From Desulfatiglans sp. (GTDB lineage: Bacteria > Desulfobacterota > DSM-4660 > Desulfatiglandales > HGW-15), in NCBI GenBank assembly GCA_012513605.1, contig JAAZBV010000141.1, positions 1 through 46,065 on the forward strand: a stretch of 46,065 nt of DNA, in the 5' to 3' direction. How positions within the stretch are numbered: the stretch's first letter is position 1; each line of letters opens with the position of its first letter. Made by a program: the position numbers and the translations under genes. Shown here one piece after another: positions 7,088 to 16,033 of this stretch. The notes under the pieces are model-generated. The model worked only from the letters and a program-made list of their open reading frames with translations. It was not told the origin of the DNA and made no database searches.

Positions 7088-9666
7088 TGGCTGACAAGTT
7101 TTTATATGAGGAACTTGATGCTGTCTCTAAAATGGGTTTCCTCAAAAAGGAAATCCCCGATTATCTCAAAGACAACCTGAACCCGGAATTTGAGCTCCGG
7201 CCATATCAGGAAGAGGCGTTTGCCCGCTTCTTTCACTGCTTTGACAATGAATTTCCCGGCAAGGAGTGGCCTCTCCATTTCCTGTTCAACATGGCGACCG
7301 GGAGCGGCAAGACGCTTATAATGGCCGGGCTTATCCTTTACCTTTATGCAAAGGGCTACCGGAATTTCCTGTTCTTTGTCAACTCCACCAACATCATCGA
7401 AAAGACGAAGGATAATTTCTTAAACCCTGTTTCATCCAAATTTCTTTTTTCCGAAAATATCCGGATTGATAACAGCCGGATTACAGTAACTCCGGTTGCC
7501 AATTTTGAAGGGGTGAACGAGAACGATATCAATATATGTTTTACGACCATTCAGAAGCTGCATTCTGACCTGACCACTGAAAAGGAAAACAGCCTTACCT
7601 ATGAAGACTTTAAAAATAAAAAGATAGTCCTTTTATCGGATGAAGCCCACCATATGAATGTAAGAACCAGAGCACAGAAAGACATTGTAGAAGTGAACTG
7701 GGAGAACACTGTAGAGCGGATTTTTAATCAGGACGAAGATAACCTGCTTTTGGAGTTTACAGCTACACTGGATTACAGCAATAGCTTTATTAATGACAAA
7801 TACAGGAGCAAGGTACTTTACCGCTATGACCTGCGACAGTTCCGCAATGATGGTTATTCAAAGGACGTGTATATTATCCAGGCAGATTTTGAGGAGAATG
7901 ACCGGATCATTCAGGCGCTTATCCTGAACCAGTATAAACAGGAGGTTGCAGCCAAAAACCGGATTAACCTGAAACCTGTGATCCTGTTCAAGGCACAGAA
8001 AACCATTGCGCAGTCGCTGGAGAACAAGGCTAATTTCCACAGCCTGATAGAAAAGCTATCTGAAAAGGATATTAAACGTATAAGGGAAAAATCGGATATT
8101 CCTCTGGTAAAAAAGGCGTTTCGATTTTTTAATGAATATAAAATTACAGACAACCAGCTTACTGAAAGGTTAAGAAAAGAGTTTGATAAAAGCCGATGCA
8201 TTTCAGTGAATGAGGAAACCGAAAAGGAAAATCAGCAGATTCTATTAAATTCACTTGAGGACAGGGATAACCGGATAAGGGCCATATTTGCGGTTCAAAA
8301 ACTTAATGAAGGTTGGGACGTATTAAACCTCTTTGATATTGTCAGGTGTTATACTGCAAGAGATTCAAAGGGAAACATGCCCGGTAAAACCACCATTGCC
8401 GAGGCCCAGCTTATAGGGCGCGGCGCCAGGTATTTTCCTTTTGTTTCAGGGGAGAGCAACAGCCGGTATCAACGTAAATATGACAAAAACCTTGAACACG
8501 AAATGAGGGTGCTTGAAGAGCTTCACTATCACAGTGTAAGCGATTCGCGCTATATTTCAGAACTTAGAACAGCCTTGATCGAGGAAGGCATGATGGACGA
8601 AAGGGAGATAGTTAAATCCCTGGAATTGAAAGAGGGTTTCAAACAGACCGATTTTTATAAAAACGGCCTCATCTATCTTAATGAACGCATCGGAAACGAT
8701 TATGTAAATATACGCTCGTTAAATGATATGGGCATTAAAAAGAAAAACTTTGAATACACACTTGCAAGCGGCAGGGGTTTGACAGATGCCCTTCTTACAG
8801 GAAATGGCAATTCCAAAAAGGTTGCTGAGACAGGCAGGCAGGATCTAAAGGTAAAAAATATGCCGAAACATGTTGTTAGAAATGCCATTGCGAGGAACCG
8901 GTTTTTTACTTTTAATAATATAAAAAAATATTTTCCGCATGTTTTATCCATGCAGCAGTTTATAGACTCGAATGATTACCTGGGAGGGCTGGAAATTACG
9001 TTTCAGGGCCTTTCACAGGATTTATTCAGCCTGTCAAACCGGGCGCAGCTTGATGGGTTAACAGGGTTGCTTGAGCAAATTGAGGCTGAACTGAAAAAGA
9101 ATGCAACCGATTACATAGGCACAGAAGAGTTTAAGGTAAGCCAGGTTTCTGCTGTTTTTACAAATACGACACTCAAGCTGTCCGAAGGAAGCGAACGCGC
9201 AGATGGCGATGAACAGTTTGTAATGGATAAGGATTGGTATGTGTTCAATGCCAACTATGGCACCAGCGAAGAAAAAGCATTTGTCAGGATGCTTGAAAGG
9301 CAGATGGTTGCACTTAAAGAGAAGTATGATGGGATATACCTTTTGAGGAATGAAAGGCATTTCAAGATATACAGCTTTTCTGATGGACAGGCCTTTGAGC
9401 CGGATTTTGTGCTTTTTTTGCGTGAGAAAAATGGTAACCTCCTGACCTACCAGATATTTATCGAGCCTAAAGGAAAACACCTTAAAGAGCATGATAAATG
9501 GAAGCAGGATTTTCTTAAGGAGATTACAGAAAAATTTAAAGATAAGACCCTTGAATTTAAAACACAAAGCAAGACACAAAGGTACAGACTTGTTGGTGTT
9601 CCTTTCTATAACAATGAAGATGAGAACAGGTTCAGACAAAGCCTTTTTGATGTTGTTGTAACTTAA
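7087..9666 (+). CDS. res: Type III restriction endonuclease (Res) subunit
   Basis: An 859-residue SF2 helicase-nuclease that partners Mod. Helicase motifs appear in order: NMATGSGKTLIMAG (Walker A, about residue 74), LLSDEAHHM (DEAH box, about 181), LEFTATLDYS (motif III), LNEGWDVLNLFDIVR (motif V) and AQLIGRGARYF (motif VI). The C-terminus carries the PD-(D/E)xK nuclease: FEPDFVLFL then IFIEPKGKH (about residues 767-795). It supplies the catalytic D, E and K. Length is slightly below typical Res (900-1000) but all domains are present. The TAATG junction with mod indicates an operon. The system looks intact and should cleave DNA with two head-to-head unmethylated sites, as type III enzymes do. 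Confidence 0.94.
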   Translation: MADKFLYEELDAVSKMGFLKKEIPDYLKDNLNPEFELRPYQEEAFARFFHCFDNEFPGKEWPLHFLFNMATGSGKTLIMAGLILYLYAKGYRNFLFFVNSTNIIEKTKDNFLNPVSSKFLFSENIRIDNSRITVTPVANFEGVNENDINICFTTIQKLHSDLTTEKENSLTYEDFKNKKIVLLSDEAHHMNVRTRAQKDIVEVNWENTVERIFNQDEDNLLLEFTATLDYSNSFINDKYRSKVLYRYDLRQFRNDGYSKDVYIIQADFEENDRIIQALILNQYKQEVAAKNRINLKPVILFKAQKTIAQSLENKANFHSLIEKLSEKDIKRIREKSDIPLVKKAFRFFNEYKITDNQLTERLRKEFDKSRCISVNEETEKENQQILLNSLEDRDNRIRAIFAVQKLNEGWDVLNLFDIVRCYTARDSKGNMPGKTTIAEAQLIGRGARYFPFVSGESNSRYQRKYDKNLEHEMRVLEELHYHSVSDSRYISELRTALIEEGMMDEREIVKSLELKEGFKQTDFYKNGLIYLNERIGNDYVNIRSLNDMGIKKKNFEYTLASGRGLTDALLTGNGNSKKVAETGRQDLKVKNMPKHVVRNAIARNRFFTFNNIKKYFPHVLSMQQFIDSNDYLGGLEITFQGLSQDLFSLSNRAQLDGLTGLLEQIEAELKKNATDYIGTEEFKVSQVSAVFTNTTLKLSEGSERADGDEQFVMDKDWYVFNANYGTSEEKAFVRMLERQMVALKEKYDGIYLLRNERHFKIYSFSDGQAFEPDFVLFLREKNGNLLTYQIFIEPKGKHLKEHDKWKQDFLKEITEKFKDKTLEFKTQSKTQRYRLVGVPFYNNEDENRFRQSLFDVVVT

Positions 9667-9676
9667 CGCAATTTAA

Positions 9677-9760
9677 AAGGTCAAGACTGCGTGTGAAAAC
9701 GCTGGCTTAAAAGCGCAGGACCATTTTGCCGATGTCGGGAAAATGGTTGACATTGACAGT
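9677..9760 (+). pseudogene. DinD-like (DNA-damage-inducible protein D) remnant
   Basis: Immediately after res, a short frame reads KVKTACENAGLKAQDHFADV followed by GKMVDID. It has a stop directly upstream, no start codon and no continuation of the family. This matches the conserved 'EKAKTACENS...DHF...KMV.LG' segment of DinD/BRO-like proteins as I remember it. Only about 28 of roughly 270 residues remain; the same frame runs on to a TGA at 9821 without further resemblance. It suggests a deletion or recombination scar at the downstream edge of the R-M operon. Confidence 0.55.
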
Positions 9761-9786
9761 TATGCAAAACCGGGTTCATCTGCCGT

Positions 9787-10020
9787 TCATAAATTTCTTC
9801 CCTCAGGGATCTGTCTTAACTGAATCACAAGCCTTAATGCCTCATTAACCGCTTCTTCAGTGGGAAATGCCTTTGCAATCTCGGGTTCTAATAAAACAAG
9901 GTTTGTCCCTTTCTGATAACGCTTAAAATACTTACCTTTTACACCCTCCTTTAAAAGTGTAGAAAGATCATATTCTGTACGAAGTTCATCAACGGTTTCG
10001 TCTTTTGATTTCTTTTTCAT
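9787..10020 (-). CDS. Antitoxin partner of the BrnT-like toxin
   Basis: A 77-residue, highly charged protein. Its gene overlaps the end of the upstream toxin gene by 32 nt, the usual toxin-then-antitoxin order of brnTA. The sequence (ELRTEYDLSTLLKEGVKGKY, then QKGTNLVLLEPEIAKAFP and EEAVNEALRLV) is not the classic BrnA with an obvious ribbon-helix-helix. It fits a recurrent family of short proteins found downstream of BrnT. The C-terminal 'AFPTEEAVNEALR' segment may form a ribbon-helix-helix-like dimer that binds the promoter. The role is inferred from position and from my recollection of the family. Confidence 0.65.
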   Translation of the reverse strand: MKKKSKDETVDELRTEYDLSTLLKEGVKGKYFKRYQKGTNLVLLEPEIAKAFPTEEAVNEALRLVIQLRQIPEGRNL

Positions 10021-10282
10021 ACTCTATACGCTCCTTTCGGGTGAGTTCCCGTGCGCTTATGATGCGTGTGTTTTCGCCTCTATCCATATGTGCAACTATT
10101 AAAAACCGACCCGAGGAAGAAATCCCGATAGTTAGATATCTGTCTTCCTGCTCCGAATGGTCTGGATCATATATACTTATATGTAATTCACTATTAAAAA
10201 TAGTTACAGCTTCACTGAAAGCAACATGATGCTTTTTAAGATTCTTTTTTGCTTTATCAATATCCCATTCAAAGTTGATCAT
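9989..10282 (-). CDS. brnT: BrnT-family toxin (RelE-like RNase fold)
   Basis: A 97-residue protein with typical BrnT features. The N-terminal FEWDIDKAKKNLKKHHVAF is followed by EAVTIF, then a central DRYLTIGISSSGRFLIVAH strand pair. The end is IISARELTRKERIEYE, matching the 'RIISAR.at..Er..Ye' pattern of the family. BrnT is a ribosome-independent mRNA interferase neutralised by a downstream antitoxin that also represses the operon. No clear Shine-Dalgarno precedes the ATG at 10282. The pair closes the defence island on its right side. Confidence 0.87.
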   Translation of the reverse strand: MINFEWDIDKAKKNLKKHHVAFSEAVTIFNSELHISIYDPDHSEQEDRYLTIGISSSGRFLIVAHMDRGENTRIISARELTRKERIEYEKEIKRRNR

Positions 10283-10644
10283 GTATTGTCTGTATTTACA
10301 TTGTTTTCATTATCAATCACAGTCGAAAAGATATTCATAAAATGTTACATTTTAATTAAAAGAATCGAATTAAATATATTATCTTTAACAAAATGGAAAA
10401 ATACAAGCCTTTAATTTTTAAGGAGTAGATGAAAATACTATTTTAATGCAAATTGGCTATTGTTCTCTATATCTATTGTCCCATCCAAAGAATAGTGCTG
10501 CTATCCGCAACCTGTTTCAAAAACGAAAAAACGAGGAATAAAAATGGGTAATAATATAAGAGTAAGGGTTGCCCCTACAGGTGCTCTGTAAATCTCTGGG
10601 GAATAAGCCTCTAAACCTGGCACCAAGAACAAATATAGAATGTA
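10283..10644. other. 362-bp gap without a recognisable gene
   Basis: AT-rich sequence upstream of the BrnT pair and downstream of the radical SAM gene. I see no supported ORF. AAGGGTTGCCCCTACAGG at about 10564-10581 resembles a fragment of another common dispersed palindrome. No promoter hexamers with good spacing were found for the toxin operon. Confidence 0.5.
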
Positions 10645-11604
10645 TTACCTGCCCCTATTTCCTTTAAAAGGTGATTCATCATTAAAGTCAGGTAAAAATT
10701 CCGATTGTTCTTCTGGCATGCTGTTATACCCTGACGGGAACTGTACAAACATATTCTTGAATCCCAGTTCAAGGGCATGGGAGTAGACTGCATCAAACTC
10801 ATCAACAGAGAGAAACCGGTTCATATCAGGGTCATCATGCCTTAATACAGGGTGATACTGTGACATAAGACTGAGGGGCAGTGACTGCCCGAATTCCAGG
10901 AATAGCGAATCAAGTGCATGTATGGAATTTTCTATCTTCCCAGGGAGTATCAGGTGCCTCACCAGCACACCCTTTGAGGCAACATCATTATTTTCCGATG
11001 ACGAATCAAGAAAACCCTTCTGCCTTATCATCTCTGCTATTGCATCAAGGGCCGTTTGAGGATAGTCGATACATCTGGAATTTCTTTTGGCAATCTCCGG
11101 GACTGAATATTTATAATCAGGCATATAGATATCTGCAAACTCTTCTGCCAATTTTAATAGCGCGATTGATTGATACCCTGACGTGTTATACAGGATCGGC
11201 AGGTTGTACCTATTCTCCCTTAATTGCTCAACAAGCCTGAATGTATATGGGAAAAAATGGTCAGGTGTAACAAAATTGATATTATGCACCCTGCACTCAT
11301 CTATCATCGCCTTTGTCTTTATGTAGAATTCTTCCTGCGTCATTATATCTCCTGAACCATCAAGGGATATCTGGTGGTTCTGACAGAATGTGCACCTCAG
11401 GGAACACCCGCTGAAAAAAATGGTGCCTGAACCAAGGGTTCCTGATATGGGTGGCTCCTCACCAAAGTGAGGGCCGATATGGGCCACACGGAGTTGACTA
11501 TTTTGTCTGCAGAATGTTTTTTTTTCAGAACCGGGTAAGGTTCGATCTCTCCCGCATTTTCTGGGACACAATTCGCATTTTTTAAAAAGGTATGTGTAAT
11601 CCAT
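10645..11604 (-). CDS. Radical SAM protein, pyruvate-formate-lyase-activase-like (PflX/COG1313 type)
   Basis: A 319-residue radical SAM enzyme. FSGCSLRCTFCQNHQI (about residues 69-84) supplies the CX3CX2C cluster ligands that bind the 4Fe-4S cluster and SAM. The N-terminus holds further cysteines (CELCPRKCGRDR), as in the PflX/COG1313 subgroup, and may bind a second metal centre. The substrate of this subgroup is not established; glycyl-radical enzyme activation is only its closest analogy, and no glycyl-radical enzyme is nearby. The start at 11604 has a poor ribosome-binding site. A 23-nt palindrome lies just upstream at 11621-11643, between this gene and the end of the upstream helicase gene. 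Confidence 0.82.
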   Translation of the reverse strand: MDYTYLFKKCELCPRKCGRDRTLPGSEKKTFCRQNSQLRVAHIGPHFGEEPPISGTLGSGTIFFSGCSLRCTFCQNHQISLDGSGDIMTQEEFYIKTKAMIDECRVHNINFVTPDHFFPYTFRLVEQLRENRYNLPILYNTSGYQSIALLKLAEEFADIYMPDYKYSVPEIAKRNSRCIDYPQTALDAIAEMIRQKGFLDSSSENNDVASKGVLVRHLILPGKIENSIHALDSLFLEFGQSLPLSLMSQYHPVLRHDDPDMNRFLSVDEFDAVYSHALELGFKNMFVQFPSGYNSMPEEQSEFLPDFNDESPFKGNRGR

Positions 11605-11620
11605 CGTTTTAAAAACCTGG

Positions 11621-11643
11621 ATTCCCCGATCAAGTCGGGGAAT
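11621..11643. repeat. REP-like hairpin
   Basis: ATTCCCCGA-tcaag-TCGGGGAAT is a perfect 9-bp stem with a 5-nt loop. The flanks TGG and GACGA extend the familiar dispersed repeat 'CCTGGATTCCCGATCAAGTCGGGAATGACGA' seen in many environmental genomes. On the minus strand it could also act as a weak terminator after the helicase gene, but no T-run follows. Confidence 0.7.
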
Positions 11644-11709
11644 GACGACTATTTTTTTCTTTTCACTCGAACCCTGATCATCAATAAGTCAGTTTAAAGA
11701 TGATCAATT

Positions 11710-14700
11710 TCAAAACAATGACAACTGCCTTTCCTGTTTTTTAGGTTTAAATTTCCCCCGTTCAAGGGGCTTTATATTCTTTGCTGGGATCAAATCAATA
11801 AATGGTGACCGCTCCATACAGACAAACCTGTTATTAATCTTTCTCATCTTCGTATGAGATAGTATGAGCCTGTTTTTTGCCCTTGTGATACCAACATAAA
11901 AGAGCCTCTTCTCCTCTTCTTCATTACAATCGCCATATATCTTGAGCGGAATGATCTGCTCCTCACACCCTGTTATAAACACCACAGGCCATTCGAGCCC
12001 CTTTGCAGCATGGATGGTCATGACAGCCACCCTGTCACCCCTGATAGCGCTGTTGTCTATGCCCCTTTCAAGTAAGAGCATATCTGCTGCAAGAGCCCCG
12101 GATATCCCTGATACCGCCTCCCTTAATCTTTCTACACCCCTTTTCACCTCTTCTGTTGAAAGGTCAAGGTTATGGATAGAAACAGCCTCATCTATTAACC
12201 CGGAAACGCCATTTTCTTTTGATAATGTCTCTTTTGAACTGTCCGGCGTGAGGTTATACTCCCTGACCTTACAGAGGTATCTCTCCCTGTAAAAGAGGTT
12301 ATCAGGCGAGACCCTTGACCTGATGTATGCCATGATTACATCAACTGGGAATAGCTCTGTAAATGGCCTTTCACCCGATCTGACAAACGGGATGCCTGCC
12401 CTTGATAATGCCTCTGCGATAGCATCACCCTGTGAATTGACCCGGTATAGCACTGCTATGTCACCAAAACTTAACTCCTCATCCCCTGTCTCATGGGACT
12501 CTACCCTGCCGCTATCCAGTGAAAACAGGCTTGTGCCGCCAAGCAGCTTTTCAATTCTCTCCACCACCATCTCCGCCTCTTCATTAGCGGTGCTGCATTC
12601 AGCTATGCGGATATGATCTCCCTTTCCCCTTGCACCGATAAGCGGCACCTCCTTATCCAGAATGTGTGAGGCCGCCTCAAGTATTGTTTCCTTAGACCTG
12701 TAATTTTTTGTGAGCGTTATCTCACGGGGGTTTGGGAAATCAGCAGTAAACCTGTGAAAGTTATTGATATCAGCACCCCTGAAACCATATATGGACTGGT
12801 CAGGGTCTCCTATTGCACATATAAGGTTCAGGCCATCCCAAACAATCTGCCTCAGTATAAGAGACTGTAACAGGTTTGTGTCCTGGTATTCATCAACAAA
12901 GATACGCTTATACCTGCCTGCATATTTCATGCATGTTTCAGGATGCAGCCTGAAGAGCCTCAGGGTCTCTGCCTCTAGGTCATCAAAATCGAGCATGTTA
13001 TAGAATTTGAGTTTTTCCCTGTATTTATCAAACAGGGGGATGATATCCAAAAACGCGGGGTCAGGCGTTTTACCTGTGGCGTGTAAAAATTTAAGTTCTG
13101 AAACCGTCTTTTTAAATTTTTTGAGAATCTCCCTGCCAGTACCAGTCTCTTTAGCTGCCTCATCAGCTAACAGCGCAGAGTCTGACTCTGTACAAATAGA
13201 AAAACCGGGGATGATACCTACAGAGCTTCCATCCTCCCTTAACACATTCAAACAAAAACCATGGAAGGTGGTGATGCTCATACCCCTTTTTATCATGCCA
13301 GGCATAAGCTCATCCACCCTCTCCTTCATCTCTGATGCTGCCTTATTTGTAAAGGTGAGGGCAAGCACCTGTGATGGATCAATATTACTCTGTTCTGTCT
13401 CTTTAACTATTTTATGGGTAATGGTTAATGTTTTACCGGTTCCTGGCCCTGCATTTATTATGAGATGGGTGCCAGTATGTAATACAGCCTCCTGCTGAAC
13501 CTCATTTAGCGGGTAAAGCAGGGGATCATCGCACCTTTTTAGCTCCTCCTGTTTCAGCCCTTTTTTTTTTGCCTTCAGCCCTTTTAAAACTGCCTGTTTC
13601 TGTCTATTTTCACTCTCTGTGCCGGTAACCGCAAAGAGCCTCTTCTGCCCCATGAGTTCGAGCTTTTCAGAATCCTTGAACAGTCGGATTACACCATATT
13701 CGCCGTCATACCCTTCATGCCTTATCACCTCTCCATTACGCATCCGGGAAATGGCCCTTGCAAGAAGAACCCCTCCCGCCGCTTCAATATCCTCTATACC
13801 CCGGTTGAGCAGGATATCAAGCTCAGGGCCGAGGTCATTAAGAAGCTTTTCATAGGCAGTTACAACTGTTTTAGTATCAGGGCCGCTATCCAGTATCTCC
13901 GACAATATTTCATTAAGGGGTATAAGGCTGTAAAAAGGTTTTGTGAGCAAGGGTGTTTCACGGTCTGCCAGTTCGTTAACACGATGGAAGACACCCACTG
14001 TAACAGGTTTACCACATACAGGGCAGATCCCATTGTTTTTGATTGTATCATGGGGGAGAAGCATCACATTGCACTTCCTGTGGCCATCCATATGATACTT
14101 TCCCTCTTCAGGGTAAAACTCTATTGTGCCTTCAAACCCATTTTTTTCCTTCATGGCCTTTATCATGCTGTCATAGTCGAGGTTTGAGTTAAAGAGATTT
14201 GCCTCTCTTCCAAGCTTTGAAGGTGAATGGGCATCTGAATTGGAGACAAGGGTATATTTATCAAGCACAGATAAAAGCCGGTTCATGGGTGGGTCAGATG
14301 ATAGCCCTGTCTCTAGGGCATGTATATGGGGCGTTAAATCTTCAAAACACTCCTCTATGGCATCAAACCCTGATTTTGAGCCGAACAGAGAAAACCATGG
14401 TGTCCATATGTGTGCAGGTATAAAAAAACCCCTGTCACTTGCCTCAAGCATCATCGTCAGGAGTATCTTTGAGTCAAGCCCCAGGATTGGCCTGCCGTCA
14501 GACCTGATATTTCCTACTTGTTCAAGGGCACTGTTGAATTTTTCAACCGACGCAAAATCAGGCATGAGGATGAGGTGATGTATCTTTCTGGTCTTGCCAT
14601 CCTTTTTATATATTGTGCTTATCTCACCAGAGAGGATAAACAGGGGTTCTGAAGAACAGGAGGAAGGCACCTGGCCCTCTATCTGTTTTGAACAGGCGGG

Positions 14701-14901
14701 TTTGAGCCTGTAAAGTCCAGAGTCAACCTCCTCAAGCTTTTCCTTAAGCTCCTTCACCCACTCAGGGTGTGTAAAATCACCAGTGCCAATAACCCTTATC
14801 CCCTTTTTCTGCCCCCATAAAGAAAGGGATTCAGGGGTAAGTGCGCTTGAGGTGGCGCGGGAAAACCGGGAATGTATGTGAAGATCAGCTATAAATTTCA
14901 T
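11710..14901 (-). CDS. EndoQ-like PHP nuclease fused to UvrD/Rep helicase
   Basis: A 1063-residue two-part protein. Residues 1-420 resemble endonuclease Q, a PHP-family enzyme that nicks DNA 5' of deaminated bases: ADLHIHSRFS (HxH metal site), VIGTGDFTHPEW, a central histidine pair and LVSNSDAHSPSKLGR. They are followed by a zinc-finger-like segment with CNVML and CPVCGKPV (about residues 275-300). From about residue 465 comes an SF1A helicase: LNEVQQEAVLHTG (Q motif), NAGPGTGKT (Walker A), FVDEYQDTN (II), GDPDQSIYGFRGA (III), VMTIHAAKGLEWPVVFITG (V) and YVGITRAKNRLI (VI). The extreme C-terminus is RQLSLF, a textbook bacterial beta-clamp-binding motif. Together this suggests a replication- or repair-coupled machine that nicks at damaged bases and unwinds from the nick. 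No Shine-Dalgarno is visible at the ATG, which the PHP motif nevertheless requires. Confidence 0.88.
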   Translation of the reverse strand: MKFIADLHIHSRFSRATSSALTPESLSLWGQKKGIRVIGTGDFTHPEWVKELKEKLEEVDSGLYRLKPACSKQIEGQVPSSCSSEPLFILSGEISTIYKKDGKTRKIHHLILMPDFASVEKFNSALEQVGNIRSDGRPILGLDSKILLTMMLEASDRGFFIPAHIWTPWFSLFGSKSGFDAIEECFEDLTPHIHALETGLSSDPPMNRLLSVLDKYTLVSNSDAHSPSKLGREANLFNSNLDYDSMIKAMKEKNGFEGTIEFYPEEGKYHMDGHRKCNVMLLPHDTIKNNGICPVCGKPVTVGVFHRVNELADRETPLLTKPFYSLIPLNEILSEILDSGPDTKTVVTAYEKLLNDLGPELDILLNRGIEDIEAAGGVLLARAISRMRNGEVIRHEGYDGEYGVIRLFKDSEKLELMGQKRLFAVTGTESENRQKQAVLKGLKAKKKGLKQEELKRCDDPLLYPLNEVQQEAVLHTGTHLIINAGPGTGKTLTITHKIVKETEQSNIDPSQVLALTFTNKAASEMKERVDELMPGMIKRGMSITTFHGFCLNVLREDGSSVGIIPGFSICTESDSALLADEAAKETGTGREILKKFKKTVSELKFLHATGKTPDPAFLDIIPLFDKYREKLKFYNMLDFDDLEAETLRLFRLHPETCMKYAGRYKRIFVDEYQDTNLLQSLILRQIVWDGLNLICAIGDPDQSIYGFRGADINNFHRFTADFPNPREITLTKNYRSKETILEAASHILDKEVPLIGARGKGDHIRIAECSTANEEAEMVVERIEKLLGGTSLFSLDSGRVESHETGDEELSFGDIAVLYRVNSQGDAIAEALSRAGIPFVRSGERPFTELFPVDVIMAYIRSRVSPDNLFYRERYLCKVREYNLTPDSSKETLSKENGVSGLIDEAVSIHNLDLSTEEVKRGVERLREAVSGISGALAADMLLLERGIDNSAIRGDRVAVMTIHAAKGLEWPVVFITGCEEQIIPLKIYGDCNEEEEKRLFYVGITRAKNRLILSHTKMRKINNRFVCMERSPFIDLIPAKNIKPLERGKFKPKKQERQLSLF

Positions 14902-14969
14902 GGGGGAGATAATTATTTATATGGAGAATCATGTCAAGAAAGATAATGATCAGTTAATAACTAACCGAC

Positions 14970-14989
14970 GCAAGGCTCAAGGCACAGGG
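14970..14989. repeat. Degenerate ~10-bp-period intergenic repeat
   Basis: GCAAGGCTCAAGGCACAGGG lies between the helicase and FmdE genes. It resembles the reverse complement of 18746-18765 and more loosely 3263-3290. Such low-complexity 'CCTTGCGCC/CCTTGAGCC' strings occur between genes in several deltaproteobacterial genomes as I recall. The rest of the 14902-15014 gap holds no gene. Confidence 0.4.
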
Positions 14990-15014
14990 AAAAGCTTTTA
15001 CCTTGCGCCCTTCT

Positions 15015-15623
15015 TCATACCTCATCAATATTTATATCCACCGGATCCGTAAAATATGCACCTGAAGAGCATGGCCTGCAATATGGCTTGCCCTCTTTCA
15101 TGATCTCTTTACCATCACGAACCACCTGGCCGCACTTTACACAGACCGCCTTCTTTTTTGTCGGTCCGGGCATTTCATTGTCCATGCATGGTATCCTTAC
15201 CTTCTGCACCCTGAAGAGAACCTTGTCAGGCATGCGTTTATATGCGGCAATCTGTTGGGGAACCTTCTTGTCTATCTCAGGGGCATACTCGGAGGTGAGA
15301 TTACGGCTCTCTTCGGTTGATATTATCCTGTATGCCTCATTTGTCTCAAGGTTTAAAAAGGTGGCTGCCATGATCCCGTAATCGGTAAATTTCAGGGAGC
15401 GCCTCCCAAGCTTTACACCTGTTACATAGGCAACCGCATCGGCGGTACACCTGTCCATCTCAACAAAAACGATCAGTTTTTTAAGCTGGTCAATCCTCTG
15501 GGGGTTATCCAACCCTATAAGCCTGCAACCGAGCATTGCCATACGCACCCCTACAACCTGACCGGGGCAGAGGTGCCCATGCGCCTTTGCAGAGCCTTCA
15601 AGTAAAGTTTCAAATGTTTCCAA
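15015..15623 (-). CDS. FmdE-family protein with C-terminal zinc finger
   Basis: A 202-residue member of the FmdE family (named after formylmethanofuran dehydrogenase subunit E). The N-terminal domain has SAKAHGHLCPGQVVGVRMA (about residues 11-29), whose His and Cys are the conserved metal ligands, and EMDRCTADAVAYVTG near residue 54. The C-terminus has CVKCGQVV and CRPC (about residues 160-185), a TraR/DksA-like four-cysteine zinc site. The precise function is not established; members are common in anaerobes with molybdenum or tungsten enzymes. The start is TTG at 15623, with GCAGGA about 8 nt upstream. A candidate promoter lies at 15654-15682. Confidence 0.85.
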   Translation of the reverse strand: METFETLLEGSAKAHGHLCPGQVVGVRMAMLGCRLIGLDNPQRIDQLKKLIVFVEMDRCTADAVAYVTGVKLGRRSLKFTDYGIMAATFLNLETNEAYRIISTEESRNLTSEYAPEIDKKVPQQIAAYKRMPDKVLFRVQKVRIPCMDNEMPGPTKKKAVCVKCGQVVRDGKEIMKEGKPYCRPCSSGAYFTDPVDINIDEV

Positions 15624-15653
15624 TTTTAATTCCTGCTCTCATTATTATGTTAC

Positions 15654-15682
15654 AGTTAACATATGAAATAATATCCGGTCAA
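15654..15682 (-). promoter_or_regulatory. Candidate sigma-70 promoter for the FmdE gene
   Basis: On the minus strand, TTGACC (15682-15677) and TTAACT (15659-15654) are separated by exactly 17 bp. They lie about 30 bp upstream of the TTG start at 15623. The -35 matches 5 of 6 consensus bases; the -10 is weaker. The same TTGAC-N17-TTAACT pattern occurs upstream of the M23 peptidase at 29402. Confidence 0.45.
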
Positions 15683-16033
15683 TTAAATTCTTTATATCAA
15701 AAAGAAAATAAGCACAAGAAAGATTGTTAAACAGGTTGTAAGTGTATAAAAAGTGCATAATTTTACACAAAACAATCAGCCGGGCATATTAAATTTACAA
15801 ACTGAAAATATAGTGATATAAAAACCGTGCTGAAAGAGATAAGAAGGCTGATAAGAGTAACGCACGGAGATTATCAGGGTTATTGAGCCATTTATATTTT
15901 AAATTGATTAAGTTTTTACTGCATATAATCTGTTTCTATACTCTGCAATAATGACTTCAAGATGAGATATAACCAGAGCGACTATGCATATTCCCGGCCT
16001 TACACCCCAAAAAAAGCAACAGGAGGTTTACAA
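15683..16033. other. Intergenic leader upstream of ftsH
   Basis: This 351-bp AT-rich stretch lies between the FmdE promoter and the ftsH start. TATAAT occurs at about 15925, but the best -35 candidates are badly spaced. An ATG at 15962 is in frame with ftsH, but I judge it not to be the start. No other gene is visible. Confidence 0.45.

Noticed and set aside
13007-14187. Plus-strand frames of up to 163 codons opposite the helicase fusion
   Set aside because: Shadows of the minus-strand gene whose motifs are all in order.
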